From: Prochloron sp965198675
Lineage (GTDB): Bacteria > Cyanobacteriota > Cyanobacteriia > Cyanobacteriales > Prochloraceae
DNA length: 64,000 nt
Direction of reading: 5' to 3'
NCBI GenBank assembly: GCA_965198675.1
Contig: OZ240666.1
Location: forward strand, 2,294,001-2,358,000
Below the pieces are notes generated by a model. It saw only the letters and a program-made list of their open reading frames with translations. It did no database searches and was not told where the DNA came from. Positions 44,964 to 53,946 of the stretch are shown in pieces. Made by a program: the position numbers and the translations under genes. Position 1 is the first letter of the stretch; the number at the start of each line of letters is the position of its first letter.

Positions 44964-46505
44964 ATGACCAGTGCTTATATCTTAATTGCAGCGATTTTAT
45001 TATTAGGAGGTTTAATTGCTGCATTGGGAGATCGCTTGGGAACGAAAGTAGGTAAAGCGCGGCTGCGATTATTCGGTCTCCGTCCCCGTCAGACTGCCAT
45101 AATGGTAACGATTGTGACGGGAACCTTCATTGCTGCTTCTACTTTGGCTATTCTCTTTGCTTTGAGTAAGTCTTTACGTCAAGGTGTTTTTGAATTGGAT
45201 GACATTCTCCAAAAACGGCGAGACATTATACATGAACTGACGCAAGTTACTAAGTCCAAAGAACGGGTTGAAGCGGAACTTAAGCGAGGGACTAATGAAC
45301 AAGCAAAAGTTGAGCAGCGTTTAGCTGAGACTAACCAGAATTATCAGCTAGCTCAAAGACAAATGCAAGCTATTTCCAAGCAAAGTAATACCCTGCGGGT
45401 CGAGGTCAAAAAACTTTTGCGGGAACGACAGCAACTGAAAAAAGAGCAAGAGCAGTTAGCAGGACAAATTAGGACGCTAAAACAACAAACTAGTGAATTA
45501 ACATCGGAAGTCCGGGAGCGCAACCGCGAGTTGACCGAACGAGACAGTATTATTGCTCTACGAGAGAAAAAAATTAACCAGCAAAATCAGACCATTACTG
45601 AAAGGGAACAAAATATTGCATCTCTTGGTAAAATCTTGGTAGAGCAGGAAAATCGTTTGGCAGCATTACAAGAACAGCAAGAGTTATTGCAAGTGGAAAT
45701 AAGTGTGCGAGACGAAAAAATTGTCGTCTTAGATGAAGCGATCACTTCTTTAGATACCCAACTACAAGATCGAGAAGCACATCTTGCAGATTTGGAGAGC
45801 CAATTGGTATTTCTAAAGCGGGGAGTAGCAGATTTGGAGCTATCTTATCAAAAATTGCGTCAAGGTAATTTAGCACTCTCGAGGGGTGAAGTGCTGACAT
45901 TTAGTCTGGTGCGAATTGATGAACCGGAAAAAATTACCCAAACCATTGACGGATTGTTGCGAGAAGCTAACCGAATTGCCATTAAGAAGACGGAAACTGG
46001 AAATAGCTCCTCGAAAGAAAGGGTGGTGCAAATTACCAAGGCTGAGGTAAATCAATTAATCCAGCAAATTAAAGATGGTTCCGAATATGTGGTACGTATT
46101 CTCTCTGCGGGAAATTACGTCCAGGAAGAAAACCTGGTGCGTGTCTTTGTTGACGTTACCGAAAATATGCTTATTTTCCGGGGTGAGGAGGTGATCACTT
46201 CTGTCTCCATTTCTCCCAATTCTATGACGTCTGAGGAAATGCAAGAAAGGTTGAATTTGCTCTTATCTATTACGGAGTTTCGCGCCCGGAGTGCAGGAAT
46301 GATTGGGGAAATTAAACTAGGAGAAAGTTACTTTAGCACCTTGAGTAGTTTTTTTCAAGCATTAAAAGATTCGGGGTCAGAATTGGATGAAATTGAAGCG
46401 GTTGCGATGGAAAGTGCTTATACTGCTGGACCTTTACAACTCAATTTAGTGGCGATTAAAGATGGAGAGGTAATTTTTAGTACTGCCGCAACTGCAACTC
46501 AGTAA
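44964..46505 (+). CDS. DUF3084 membrane protein with long coiled coil
   Basis: 513 residues. An N-terminal hydrophobic hairpin (residues 4-22 AYILIAAILLLGGLIAALGD and 47-72 AIMVTIVTGTFIAASTLAILFALS) is followed by a coiled coil over residues 85-300 (many heptads rich in Glu, Gln, Lys, Arg, Leu) and a conserved C-terminal globular region. Follows ntcA by 12 bases and precedes a YqgF-like gene by 21, a conserved cyanobacterial order, so probably one transcript whose upstream part now includes an intron. Function unknown. Confidence 0.9.
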   Translation: MTSAYILIAAILLLGGLIAALGDRLGTKVGKARLRLFGLRPRQTAIMVTIVTGTFIAASTLAILFALSKSLRQGVFELDDILQKRRDIIHELTQVTKSKERVEAELKRGTNEQAKVEQRLAETNQNYQLAQRQMQAISKQSNTLRVEVKKLLRERQQLKKEQEQLAGQIRTLKQQTSELTSEVRERNRELTERDSIIALREKKINQQNQTITEREQNIASLGKILVEQENRLAALQEQQELLQVEISVRDEKIVVLDEAITSLDTQLQDREAHLADLESQLVFLKRGVADLELSYQKLRQGNLALSRGEVLTFSLVRIDEPEKITQTIDGLLREANRIAIKKTETGNSSSKERVVQITKAEVNQLIQQIKDGSEYVVRILSAGNYVQEENLVRVFVDVTENMLIFRGEEVITSVSISPNSMTSEEMQERLNLLLSITEFRARSAGMIGEIKLGESYFSTLSSFFQALKDSGSELDEIEAVAMESAYTAGPLQLNLVAIKDGEVIFSTAATATQ

Positions 46506-46526
46506 CAATGAATAATCCAGACAAAA

Positions 46527-46937
46527 ATGACAATTTTAGGTTTCGACCCAGGAAGGGATAAATGCGGTGTAGCAGTGATGGCAAAAGACGGCAAATTGTG
46601 CTATCATGAAGTAGTTGTTGCACAGGAAGTTATTGCTATAATTGAGTCTTTAATCCAGAAATTTGCAGTTGATCTAGTGGTAATGGGTGACCAAACTACA
46701 GCCAAAAGTTGGCAGAATAAGATTGAGTCTATTTTATCCCAATCTATACCTATTGTGATGGTAGACGAGCGGAATAGTTCCTTAGAAGCACGGGATCGCT
46801 ATTGGCAAATGTATCCTCCTCAAGGACTAATAAGACTCATTCCTCAAGATATGCGTCTTCCTCCCCGTCCTGTGGACGATATTGTAGCTATTTTATTAAT
46901 TGAACGCTATTTGAGAAACAGTGACCTTGTACCATGA
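46527..46937 (+). CDS. YqgF/RuvC-like nuclease-fold protein
   Basis: 136 residues, MTILGFDPGRDKCGVAVMAKDG..., an RNase H-like fold with acidic residues in FDPGRDKCG, VVMGDQTTAK, VDERNSSLEARDRY and PVDDIVAILLIERYL. Related to the pre-16S rRNA nuclease YqgF and Holliday resolvases. The acidic positions needed for metal binding appear present. Co-oriented with ntcA and the DUF3084 gene; substrate not known. Confidence 0.82.
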   Translation: MTILGFDPGRDKCGVAVMAKDGKLCYHEVVVAQEVIAIIESLIQKFAVDLVVMGDQTTAKSWQNKIESILSQSIPIVMVDERNSSLEARDRYWQMYPPQGLIRLIPQDMRLPPRPVDDIVAILLIERYLRNSDLVP

Positions 46938-47034
46938 CAGTTGACCAGAGAGTAGGGTGGGCAATGGCCACCACATATATTTAAGTAGGGGCGCAAGGCT
47001 TACGCCCAGAGTCGAGAAAGTGCGTCAAGCGCGT

Positions 47035-48009
47035 CTAAGCGGCTTGGAAATTGAGTTGTTGAAAAATGCGCAATAAGGTGCATTCCCATGTCAAGCGCGG
47101 CTGAACGTAACTGAGGAGCAATTTCCGGGTATGCTCAAGGTGTTGTATCAGACTCCCTAGATGCCATTTTTGCCAGTAGCAGTACTGGAGATAATCGATT
47201 AACCATAATTGGTGCTCACTGTCCAGTTCTTTATCTATTTGTTTGGCTAACTCTAAAGCATGACGAGGACTTTTGGGGGGTTGGGTGAGCTGATGGAGCA
47301 ATTCAGAACCAATAGCTTTCATTGCGTTGTAAGCAAGTATAGCTTTGCCGGGACTTCCTTCAGCTATGGCCAATAATTCCGGGTGTGCTAAAATTTCTTC
47401 TTCACCCACTTGCCGCAATACTCGCTTTAAATCTTCTTCTCCTAGGGTCGCAAAAGGAATGAGCTGACAGCGAGATACCAGGGTCGGTAATAAAGAATCA
47501 GGGTCGAGTGCAATTAAAATTATAGTCGCTCGTCCTGGTTCTTCTAAAGTCTTGAGCAAAGCATTCGCTGCTGGTTCCACCATTCTCTGAGCATCTTCAA
47601 TGACTGCTACAGAACGGGATGCTTCTAAGGGAGGACGACTGAGAAATTGGATCAGAATCCGAATTTGCTCAATGCGAATTTGTGGCGACGCTCTGCGCTT
47701 TAGTCCTACTGCCGCTGCTTCGGACGCTGTGAGTAATTTACCCTGATGATTATAAGTGGGCTCCACCCACAAGAAATCGGGATGATTACCGGCAAGCAAC
47801 CGCTGTCGTTGGTTGAGATACTGTTCTTTTGAAGATGCTACTTTACTGATTAATAATTCCCCAAAACTCTTGGCAGCCATTGACTTGCCGATTCCATCGC
47901 TCCCGACAAATAAATATGCTGGGGCAATGCGATCGCGCCGGGCAGCTTGCTGCAATAATTGAATTGCTCTAGACTGTCCGATTTGTTGGGCAAAAGGGTT
48001 CACTTTCAT
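47035..48009 (-). CDS. holB: DNA polymerase III delta-prime subunit
   Basis: 324 residues. AAA+ clamp-loader subunit: FVGSDGIGKSMAAKSF (Walker A), SVAVIEDAQRMVEPAANALLKTLEEP (Walker B and sensor region) and SRCQLIPFATL. With DnaX and HolA it loads the sliding clamp DnaN. The central part is shortened relative to E. coli, as usual in cyanobacteria. Preceded on the same strand by an FHA-protein gene, from which it is separated by a strong hairpin. Confidence 0.93.
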   Translation of the reverse strand: MKVNPFAQQIGQSRAIQLLQQAARRDRIAPAYLFVGSDGIGKSMAAKSFGELLISKVASSKEQYLNQRQRLLAGNHPDFLWVEPTYNHQGKLLTASEAAAVGLKRRASPQIRIEQIRILIQFLSRPPLEASRSVAVIEDAQRMVEPAANALLKTLEEPGRATIILIALDPDSLLPTLVSRCQLIPFATLGEEDLKRVLRQVGEEEILAHPELLAIAEGSPGKAILAYNAMKAIGSELLHQLTQPPKSPRHALELAKQIDKELDSEHQLWLIDYLQYCYWQKWHLGSLIQHLEHTRKLLLSYVQPRLTWECTLLRIFQQLNFQAA

Positions 48010-48029
48010 CAGTTACAATACGCTCAATC

Positions 48030-48062
48030 AGTTACCAGGACGCCTTGGGCGTCCTGGTAACT
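48030..48062. terminator. Hairpin between FHA gene and holB
   Basis: AGTTACCAGGACGCC-TTG-GGCGTCCTGGTAACT: 15-bp perfect arms with a 3-base loop, six bases downstream of the FHA stop (48068). No U-tract on either side. Could terminate or stabilise the fha mRNA. It incorporates the AGTTACCAG heptamer-like motif seen elsewhere. Confidence 0.55.
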
Positions 48063-48067
48063 GCTGA

Positions 48068-48505
48068 TTAATCCTCAAGTTCTATATCCATCATGGCCGG
48101 ATCGATGAGAGTAATGTCAAATGGATCGTCAGGAGGCATGGTGGGGAAAACGTCCCGCTGCCGATATTGATAAATGGCAAACACTTGGGGTCCGAAGACG
48201 ATTTCGTCCCCGTGTTGCAGATCGTGAGAGGCAAGTTTACTACCATTAATCATCAGTCCGTTGGCACTTTGTTTGCCTTCAGGAGTACCGTCAATAATCC
48301 GGTAATAAGAAGTGCCATCTGGACGCAAACGTTTGATTAAGGTAGCGTGGTGACGGGAGACAAATTGGGAATGAAGACGGATATTGCATTCTTTCTGTCT
48401 GCCGACAGAATAAAAAGCATCTTTCAAGACGACTTCCTTTCTCCCTTTGTCGTCCTCAACAATCAAGAAATGATCTTTATGGGGTTTTGCCGTTTTTAGA
48501 TCCAT
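48068..48505 (-). CDS. FHA-domain protein
   Basis: 145 residues from ATG 48505 (MDLKTAKPHKDHFLIVEDDKG); ATG 48541 would add 12 residues unlikely to be native. Forkhead-associated signatures: YSVGRQKECNIRLHSQFVSRHHATL, the GR, SRxH residues that contact phosphothreonine, and SANGLMINGSKLASHDLQHGDEIVFG. It binds phosphothreonine proteins; partner unknown, though a Ser/Thr kinase lies in the window at 16185. Acidic C-terminus (DPAMMDIELED). Confidence 0.88.
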   Translation of the reverse strand: MDLKTAKPHKDHFLIVEDDKGRKEVVLKDAFYSVGRQKECNIRLHSQFVSRHHATLIKRLRPDGTSYYRIIDGTPEGKQSANGLMINGSKLASHDLQHGDEIVFGPQVFAIYQYRQRDVFPTMPPDDPFDITLIDPAMMDIELED

Positions 48506-48541
48506 TCTTCTTGGGAATAGTGCTGCATGCCATGTTGCCAT

Positions 48542-49042
48542 CCACTATCTTAATCGTGGGTTGCTATTGGGATTTGTCCTGTTCTATTCTCACATAGTAC
48601 CATCAGAAGTCTTTCTTGGAAAACGAGCAGGTAAATGCTGCTGTAGAAGGATTGAGGATCCGGGAGGAAAGGGCGAGGGTGGCTAAACCCCAGTACACCG
48701 AATTACCTAGGCGGACAGGACACCGGGATTTTAACAAAGAAGTCTTTCTAGTACCTGGAGGAAACCTACGCATTTCATACCACTCACGTCTAAGGTAGCG
48801 GTTTTGGGAGTAGAGCGCGGATATTGAGTAGTTTCCTCTTTCTTGGCAGAACAAGCGCATGAATTTCCCTTAGAGGATAAGCCACCCGATGACGACTATC
48901 CACCTCACTAAATGCATGGATTTTTATGGAATTTCGCCAAACATTTCAGCTGTTCTCCGGTTCTGTGTAAAATTGGATTCTTATTATATTAGAGTATAAT
49001 GAGAAGAGGAAACATTTGGTAACTGTGATATGTGAGGGTATT
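48542..49042. other. Intergenic region without recognised gene
   Basis: 500 bases between the divergent FHA and PCP_red genes. Open frames of 60-85 codons exist on both strands but have no recognisable composition or start context. The last 60 bases are AT-rich (TTATTATATTAGAGTATAATG) and probably contain the promoter of the 49043 gene. I see no tRNA or repeat here. Confidence 0.5.
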
Positions 49043-49228
49043 ATGAGTGATTTTGATTTTACGGATACTTTACGCTGGACCCCCGCAGCAAAAGCTAAAC
49101 TAAAAAATATTCCTTTTTTTGCTCGCACTCAAGCACGGAAGCAGATTGAACAATTCGCTCGTGCTGCCAACCTGGAGGAAATAACTGTGGAAATAGTGGA
49201 GCGGGCACGATTGGACTTTGGTCAGTAA
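49043..49228 (+). CDS. Stand-alone PCP_red-domain small protein
   Basis: 61 residues from ATG 49043: MSDFDFTDTLRWTPAAKAKLKNIPFFARTQARKQIEQFARAANLEEITVEIVERARLDFGQ. The motif W-x2-A-x3-L-x2-IP-x-F-x-R-x3-R-x2-E-x3-R matches the PCP_red domain found at the C-terminus of ChlB of light-independent protochlorophyllide reductase. Here it stands alone, as in other cyanobacteria. Role unknown; a part in chlorophyll synthesis is only an inference from the domain name. Confidence 0.8.
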   Translation: MSDFDFTDTLRWTPAAKAKLKNIPFFARTQARKQIEQFARAANLEEITVEIVERARLDFGQ

Positions 49229-49395
49229 TTAATTTATCACCCTGTTAATTTTAACTAATGGTGGGGGTTTGGGGGATGTCCGTGTATCCCCCAAGCTAAT
49301 TAGTGGGCTGCGATGCCGAAGTAATTAGCAACTTGCGTTGAAAGTTTACCTAAGATCTTATTTTCTGGTAAGATAAAAGTAACGAGGTAAAACCA

Positions 49396-50579
49396 ATGCT
49401 CAAACAAGCTGTCAAAGTCCGTTTGTACCCAAACAACCTTCAAGAATTGGTGCTAGCCAAAAATTTTGGCTGTGCGAGATGGTGGTGGAATCGCGCACTC
49501 AACACCTGCATTGATACTTATAAAGCAACGGGGAAGGGTTTGTCTCGCAGTGCGTTGAACTCCATACTCCCAGGACTCAAAAAAGAGCACCAATGGTTAG
49601 GGGAATGTTACTCGCAGGTTTTGCAATCCGTAACTCTCAATCTCGTTCGTGCTGATCAAAACTTTTTTGAAGGCAGGGCTAAATATCCTCGGTTTAAATC
49701 GAAGTTTCACCGTCAGTCAATTCAATACCCCCAAAATGTCAAGCAAGTGGGGGACTGTCTGAAATTCCCTGGCCAACTTGGGCTTGTGAAGGCAGTCATC
49801 CATCGCCTTCTAAATGGGAAAATCAAAACGGTAACGGTCAGTCAAACACCGTCTGGGAAATACTACGCTTCTGTTTTGATGGAATACGATAGCGTAGCTC
49901 CTCTCCAGGAGGCAGAAGACGAGCCAACCCAAACGACAGAAGGGAAAGTTATCGGGATTGACTTAGGAGTAAAAGACTTCGCAGTCACTCACGACGGAGA
50001 AAAAACTTCCAAATATAACAACCCGAAACATTTAGCCAAACACGAGAAGAATGTAGCCAGGAAACAGAAGAAACTGGCTCGAAAACAGACAGAAAGACAG
50101 CAACGGTGGCAAGAAAGCGAGAAAAACAGTAGCTAAGGTATACGAACGAATCAGCGCACAAACTGTCTCGAAAAATCGTAGATAGTAACCAGGTGATAGT
50201 GGTAGAAAACTTAAACATCAAGGGTATGGTACGTAACCGAAAATTAGCGAAAGCAATCTCTGATGTAGGTTGGGGTACCTTCGTCAATTTCTTAGACTAC
50301 AAAGTCCAAAAAGAGGGAAAAGTTCTGGTAGAAATTTCCAGATGGTTTCCTAGCTCGAAACTCTGCTCTAACTGTCACTATCAGGTTAGCGAACTACCGC
50401 TAAACGTCAGAGAGTGGACCTGCCCGAATTGCGGCACGAAACACGATAGGGACGGAAACGCAGCAGCGAACATCAGAGCTGGTGGAGGGGATGTAAGACC
50501 GAAGCGAGGGCGTAAGTCCAAGCAGAGGCAGTCGTCTGTACGCCGAGCCTACGCTGTACCCGTAGGTAGGTACAATTGA
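49396..50579 (+). pseudogene. IS200/IS605-type TnpB gene with frameshifts
   Basis: First frame from ATG 49396: MLKQAVKVRLYPNNLQELVLAKNFGCARWWWN..., with RuvC-I GIDLGVKDFAVT, stopping at 50136. Between about 50100 and 50160 two shifts occur: KKARKTVAKVYERIS is read in a second frame and HKLSRKIVDSNQVIVVENLNIKGM (RuvC-II) in a third. From there it continues through the zinc finger (CSNCHYQ, CPNCGTK) and RuvC-III (DRDGNAAANIRAGG) to 50579. Original protein about 390 residues. No tnpA is adjacent. Upstream AAGATCTTATTTTCTGGTAAG and the 3' flank may be the element ends. Confidence 0.87.
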
Positions 50580-50620
50580 AGAAGTAAAGATTTTAATCCT
50601 TTTTTAAACAATTGTTCAGA

Positions 50621-51835
50621 ATGACCCTAGAATCTCTCAAAGATGATAACAAACCGAGTTTTGATTACGATGTGGCTATTATTGGTGGGGGAATTGTGGG
50701 GGCAACTTTAGGGAGTGCCCTCAAGGATTCTGGACTGAATGTAGTGATAATAGAAGCACGACCCCTGGAAGTAGCAGCAGCTAAGAGACAAGCTTATGCT
50801 ATCACTCTGCTTTCCAGTCATATTTTTGCCTGGATTGGGGTTTGGGAGCAGATCTTGCCTCACATTGCTAAGTTTAGCCAGATTCAACTCTCAGATATGG
50901 GTCGTCTGGGGGTAGAATTCCAGAGGGCAGATTTGGAAAAGGAATGTTTGGGCTATGTGGGGGAGCATAGTGTGGTGCTGAGGGCTTTGCAGGAGTTTAT
51001 TACCACATGTCCCAATGTGAACTGGTTGTGTCCCGCTGAGGTAAAAGAGGTGTCTTACCAGGAGTCTGGGGCTGAGATTGAAGTCAAAGAAGGAATTGAA
51101 ACTAGGAAGCTGCGGACGAGATTGGTGGTGGGGGCTGATGGAGCTAAGTCTTTTATTCGCACCCTCGCTGGTATTGGCACTCGGGGTTGGAAATACTGGC
51201 AATCCTGTGTTGCTTTTACCATTAAACACGAGGCAGAACGGAATGATATCGCTTTTGAACGGTTTTGGCCCACCGGACCTATGGGGGTTTTGCCTCTACC
51301 GGGAAACCGCTGTCAAATCGTCTGGACTGCTCCTCATGCAGAAGCACAAGCTTTGCAGCAATTGGAGGAGGGGGAATTTTTGGCTCAGTTGCAGGAACGC
51401 ACTGGGGGTTTGTTAGGGAAACTGGAGTTGACCAGCGATCGCTTTTTGTTTCCGGTACAGTTGATGAGCAGCCATCGCTATACTCAATCCAGACTAGCTT
51501 TAATTGGGGATGCTGCTCATTGTTGTCATCCTGTTGGTGGACAGGGACTGAATTTGGGGATCCGCGATGCTGCTGCCCTAGGGCAAGTGTTAAAGAAAGC
51601 TTCCTTGCGGGGTGAGGATATTGGGGATGTTCGGGTTCTGAAACGGTACGAAAAGTGGCGTAAGTGGGAGAATTTCACGATTTTAGGATTTACGGATTTT
51701 CTGGATCGCCTCTTTTCTAATAACTGGTTCCCTATTGTCATGATACGGCGTTTTGGTCTCTGGGTGATAGCCAATATTCGTCCTTTCAAAATTAATGCTT
51801 TGCAACTGATGACAGGTGTAAACAGTTACCAGTGA
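50621..51835 (+). CDS. UbiH/COQ6-family FAD-dependent hydroxylase
   Basis: 404 residues from ATG 50621. FAD-binding GxGxxG as VAIIGGGIVGATLGSALKDSG near residue 20, the DG motif LVVGADGAKSFIR, and the GD motif ALIGDAAHCCHPVGGQGLNLGIRDA. This family of class A flavin monooxygenases hydroxylates quinone rings; in cyanobacteria a member has been linked to plastoquinone biosynthesis, but I cannot assign the exact step. The gene starts about 40 bases after the tnpB remnant. Confidence 0.85.
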   Translation: MTLESLKDDNKPSFDYDVAIIGGGIVGATLGSALKDSGLNVVIIEARPLEVAAAKRQAYAITLLSSHIFAWIGVWEQILPHIAKFSQIQLSDMGRLGVEFQRADLEKECLGYVGEHSVVLRALQEFITTCPNVNWLCPAEVKEVSYQESGAEIEVKEGIETRKLRTRLVVGADGAKSFIRTLAGIGTRGWKYWQSCVAFTIKHEAERNDIAFERFWPTGPMGVLPLPGNRCQIVWTAPHAEAQALQQLEEGEFLAQLQERTGGLLGKLELTSDRFLFPVQLMSSHRYTQSRLALIGDAAHCCHPVGGQGLNLGIRDAAALGQVLKKASLRGEDIGDVRVLKRYEKWRKWENFTILGFTDFLDRLFSNNWFPIVMIRRFGLWVIANIRPFKINALQLMTGVNSYQ

Positions 51836-52727
51836 GCAGTTACCAGTTACCAGTTACCAGTTACCAGTTACCAGTTACCAGTTCTTTCACAATGAAAGTC
51901 CGTCACCAAAAAAAGATTCCAAACTGGGTGGGGTTGGTCTGGTGAGGTGTACCCCTTTTTAAAGATGAGAAACTTCTAAATTCCTTGCACATAGCTAGTT
52001 TGAGCCTCCTTCTCGTAAAACAGTGACCTTGTACCATGACAGTTACCAGGCGTATGGTGCGGGCTTTGGTCCCGCACCAACGCCTTCCACCAATAAGTGG
52101 CTTGCCACCACTTATTTGGTGGGGGCCTCAAACCCAAGGTTGAGCTGCTACCATGGTACGTGATTACTGGTCACTGGTAACTGAAAGGTGATTGAAGGTG
52201 TCGGTAGAGTTACCAGTTAATTATTTATTCCTAGTTAGGTGCGTTACAGTGTATTAAAGGTAGACAGTAATTGTTGATAATATATTATGTTTACCTACAT
52301 TTATTAGGTTTAGGGAGATAATAGGATTTATAGCACAGCAACGGGCGATTAGATACACCCAAATGTTATAGCAACCGCCATCATGGTTAGGACAAGATTT
52401 ACGGGAGGGGGCGCACGGCGTGCGCCGATGGCGCATCAGCTTGGTGTCCTAATATCAAATCCGCTGGGGTTCGTAATAAAAAACCAGCCCTCTCTATTTA
52501 GGGCAAATCTTTCCCGATTCCCGATTCCCAAATTTTATAAGTATTCAACAGGATTTGATATCAGCACCTTGGCGTAGGAAAATTTTCTTATACCACAATA
52601 GATCTGTGTTAGTATTTTATCCGAGAGATGAGGAAAAAATTTACGAATTTGTCTATTATAATAGATTCTTAGATCCGAGAGCTTAGAAAAGTAGAAGAGT
52701 CCTTTATCCTTTATAATAAGGGCGTAT
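51836..52727. repeat. Repeat-filled intergenic region before midA
   Basis: About 890 bases with no convincing gene. 51830-51885 is a heptamer array (AGTTACC units, about seven copies). GTGACCTTGTACCATGACAG at about 52022 and TACCATGGTACGTG at 52150 belong to the dispersed GTACCATGACAG family. Two stem-loops lie at about 52057-52078 (GGTGCGGG/CCCGCACC) and 52085-52125 (CCACCAATAAGTGG/CCACTTATTTGGTGG). 52180-52560 has no structure I can name. The last 120 bases are AT-rich with TATAAT-like hexamers (TATTATAATAG at 52665). Confidence 0.65.
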
Positions 52728-53888
52728 ATGTCAAATAAATTAAAAACTATCATTACTAATTCCATCAAAGCCTCTGCTGAACAAAGAATCACTTTTGCTG
52801 AGTATATGAACTTAGCTCTTTATCATCCCAACTCTGGCTATTATAGCTCTGGAAAGGTTAAAATAGGTTCTAGGGGAGACTTCTTTACCTCTCCTTCTCT
52901 GGGGGCATATTTTGGGGAATTACTAGCAGTACAATTTAGGGATATGTGGGAAAATATGGCATGTCCTGTCCCCTTTATCTTAGTAGAAATGGGGGCTGGT
53001 TCAGGTATCTTAGCCCAGGATATTCTCTATTACTTAGAAAACCATTACCCGGACTTGCTTCAAGTTTTCCAATATGTTATCGTGGAGGAAGCGCCTGCAT
53101 TAATTACTCAACAACAACAGTTCCTTCAGCCCTGGTTAGGGAAAAAGATAAATATCTCTTGGAAAGGTTGGCAAGAAATATCAGCAGCGTCTATTACCGG
53201 TTGTTGTTTCAGCAACGAATTAGTGGATGCTTTTCCCGTTCATCAAGTTATCCTTGAAAAGGGAAAATTGCGAGAAATCTATGTTACTATAGGGGCAGAA
53301 GGATTTAAAGAGGTGAGGGGGGAACTGTCTACACCCCAACTGGAAAAGTATTTTGCATTGGTAGGAGTGGAGTTACCGACAAATGCTTACAGGGAAGGAT
53401 ATCGCACGGAAGTAAATCTCGCAGCGTTAGATTGGTTGAAAACCGTTGGGGAAAAATTGCACCGAGGCTACCTTTTAACTATAGATTATGGCTATCCTGC
53501 GGTAAAATACTATCATCCTCAAAGAGAAAAAGGGACTTTGTTGTGTTACTATGAACATCGTCGTCATCAGAATCCCTATGTTAATATTGGAAAGCAGGAT
53601 ATTACCACCCATGTAGATTTTACCGCTTTGGAACGTGAAGGAGAGAAGTGGGGTTTGACCAAAGTGGGGTTTACTCACCAGGCACTGTTTTTGATGGCTT
53701 TGGGATTGGGCGATCGCCTTGCTGCCCTCTCCCAGGGTATGTTAAACTTCCAGCAAGTACTAAAGCGTCGTGACGCTCTCCATCAATTGATAGATCCTAT
53801 GGGTTTAGGTAAATTTGGGGTATTGATTCAAAGTAAGGGGTTACAAAATATCCACCGTCTAAAAGGTTTGACTTTTAACGTACCATGA
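52728..53888 (+). CDS. MidA/NDUFAF7-family SAM-dependent methyltransferase
   Basis: 386 residues. Typical features: ITFAEYMNLALYHPNSGYYSSG, GDFFTSPSLGAYFGELLAVQ, SAM motif VEMGAGSGILAQDIL, SNELVDAFPVHQV, TIDYGYP and HVDFTALE. The mitochondrial homologue NDUFAF7 dimethylates an arginine of complex I subunit NDUFS2; the bacterial substrate may be the NDH-1 homologue but is not shown. Ends 58 bases before the Argonaute gene on the same strand, with a CTCTGCG repeat between, so co-transcription is possible but functional linkage is doubtful. Confidence 0.9.
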   Translation: MSNKLKTIITNSIKASAEQRITFAEYMNLALYHPNSGYYSSGKVKIGSRGDFFTSPSLGAYFGELLAVQFRDMWENMACPVPFILVEMGAGSGILAQDILYYLENHYPDLLQVFQYVIVEEAPALITQQQQFLQPWLGKKINISWKGWQEISAASITGCCFSNELVDAFPVHQVILEKGKLREIYVTIGAEGFKEVRGELSTPQLEKYFALVGVELPTNAYREGYRTEVNLAALDWLKTVGEKLHRGYLLTIDYGYPAVKYYHPQREKGTLLCYYEHRRHQNPYVNIGKQDITTHVDFTALEREGEKWGLTKVGFTHQALFLMALGLGDRLAALSQGMLNFQQVLKRRDALHQLIDPMGLGKFGVLIQSKGLQNIHRLKGLTFNVP

Positions 53889-53946
53889 TACCACCCCTCT
53901 CCTCCTCTCCGCGCCTCTGTGCCTCTGCGTGAAACACTAAAAAAAA

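Noticed and set aside
48603..48860. Open frames on both strands (60-85 codons) between the FHA and PCP_red genes
   Set aside because: No start-site context, no recognisable domain, unusual composition; kept as intergenic.
51830..51885. Second repeat array that might be CRISPR or an iteron origin
   Set aside because: Again contiguous heptamers without spacers, and no replication initiator gene nearby.
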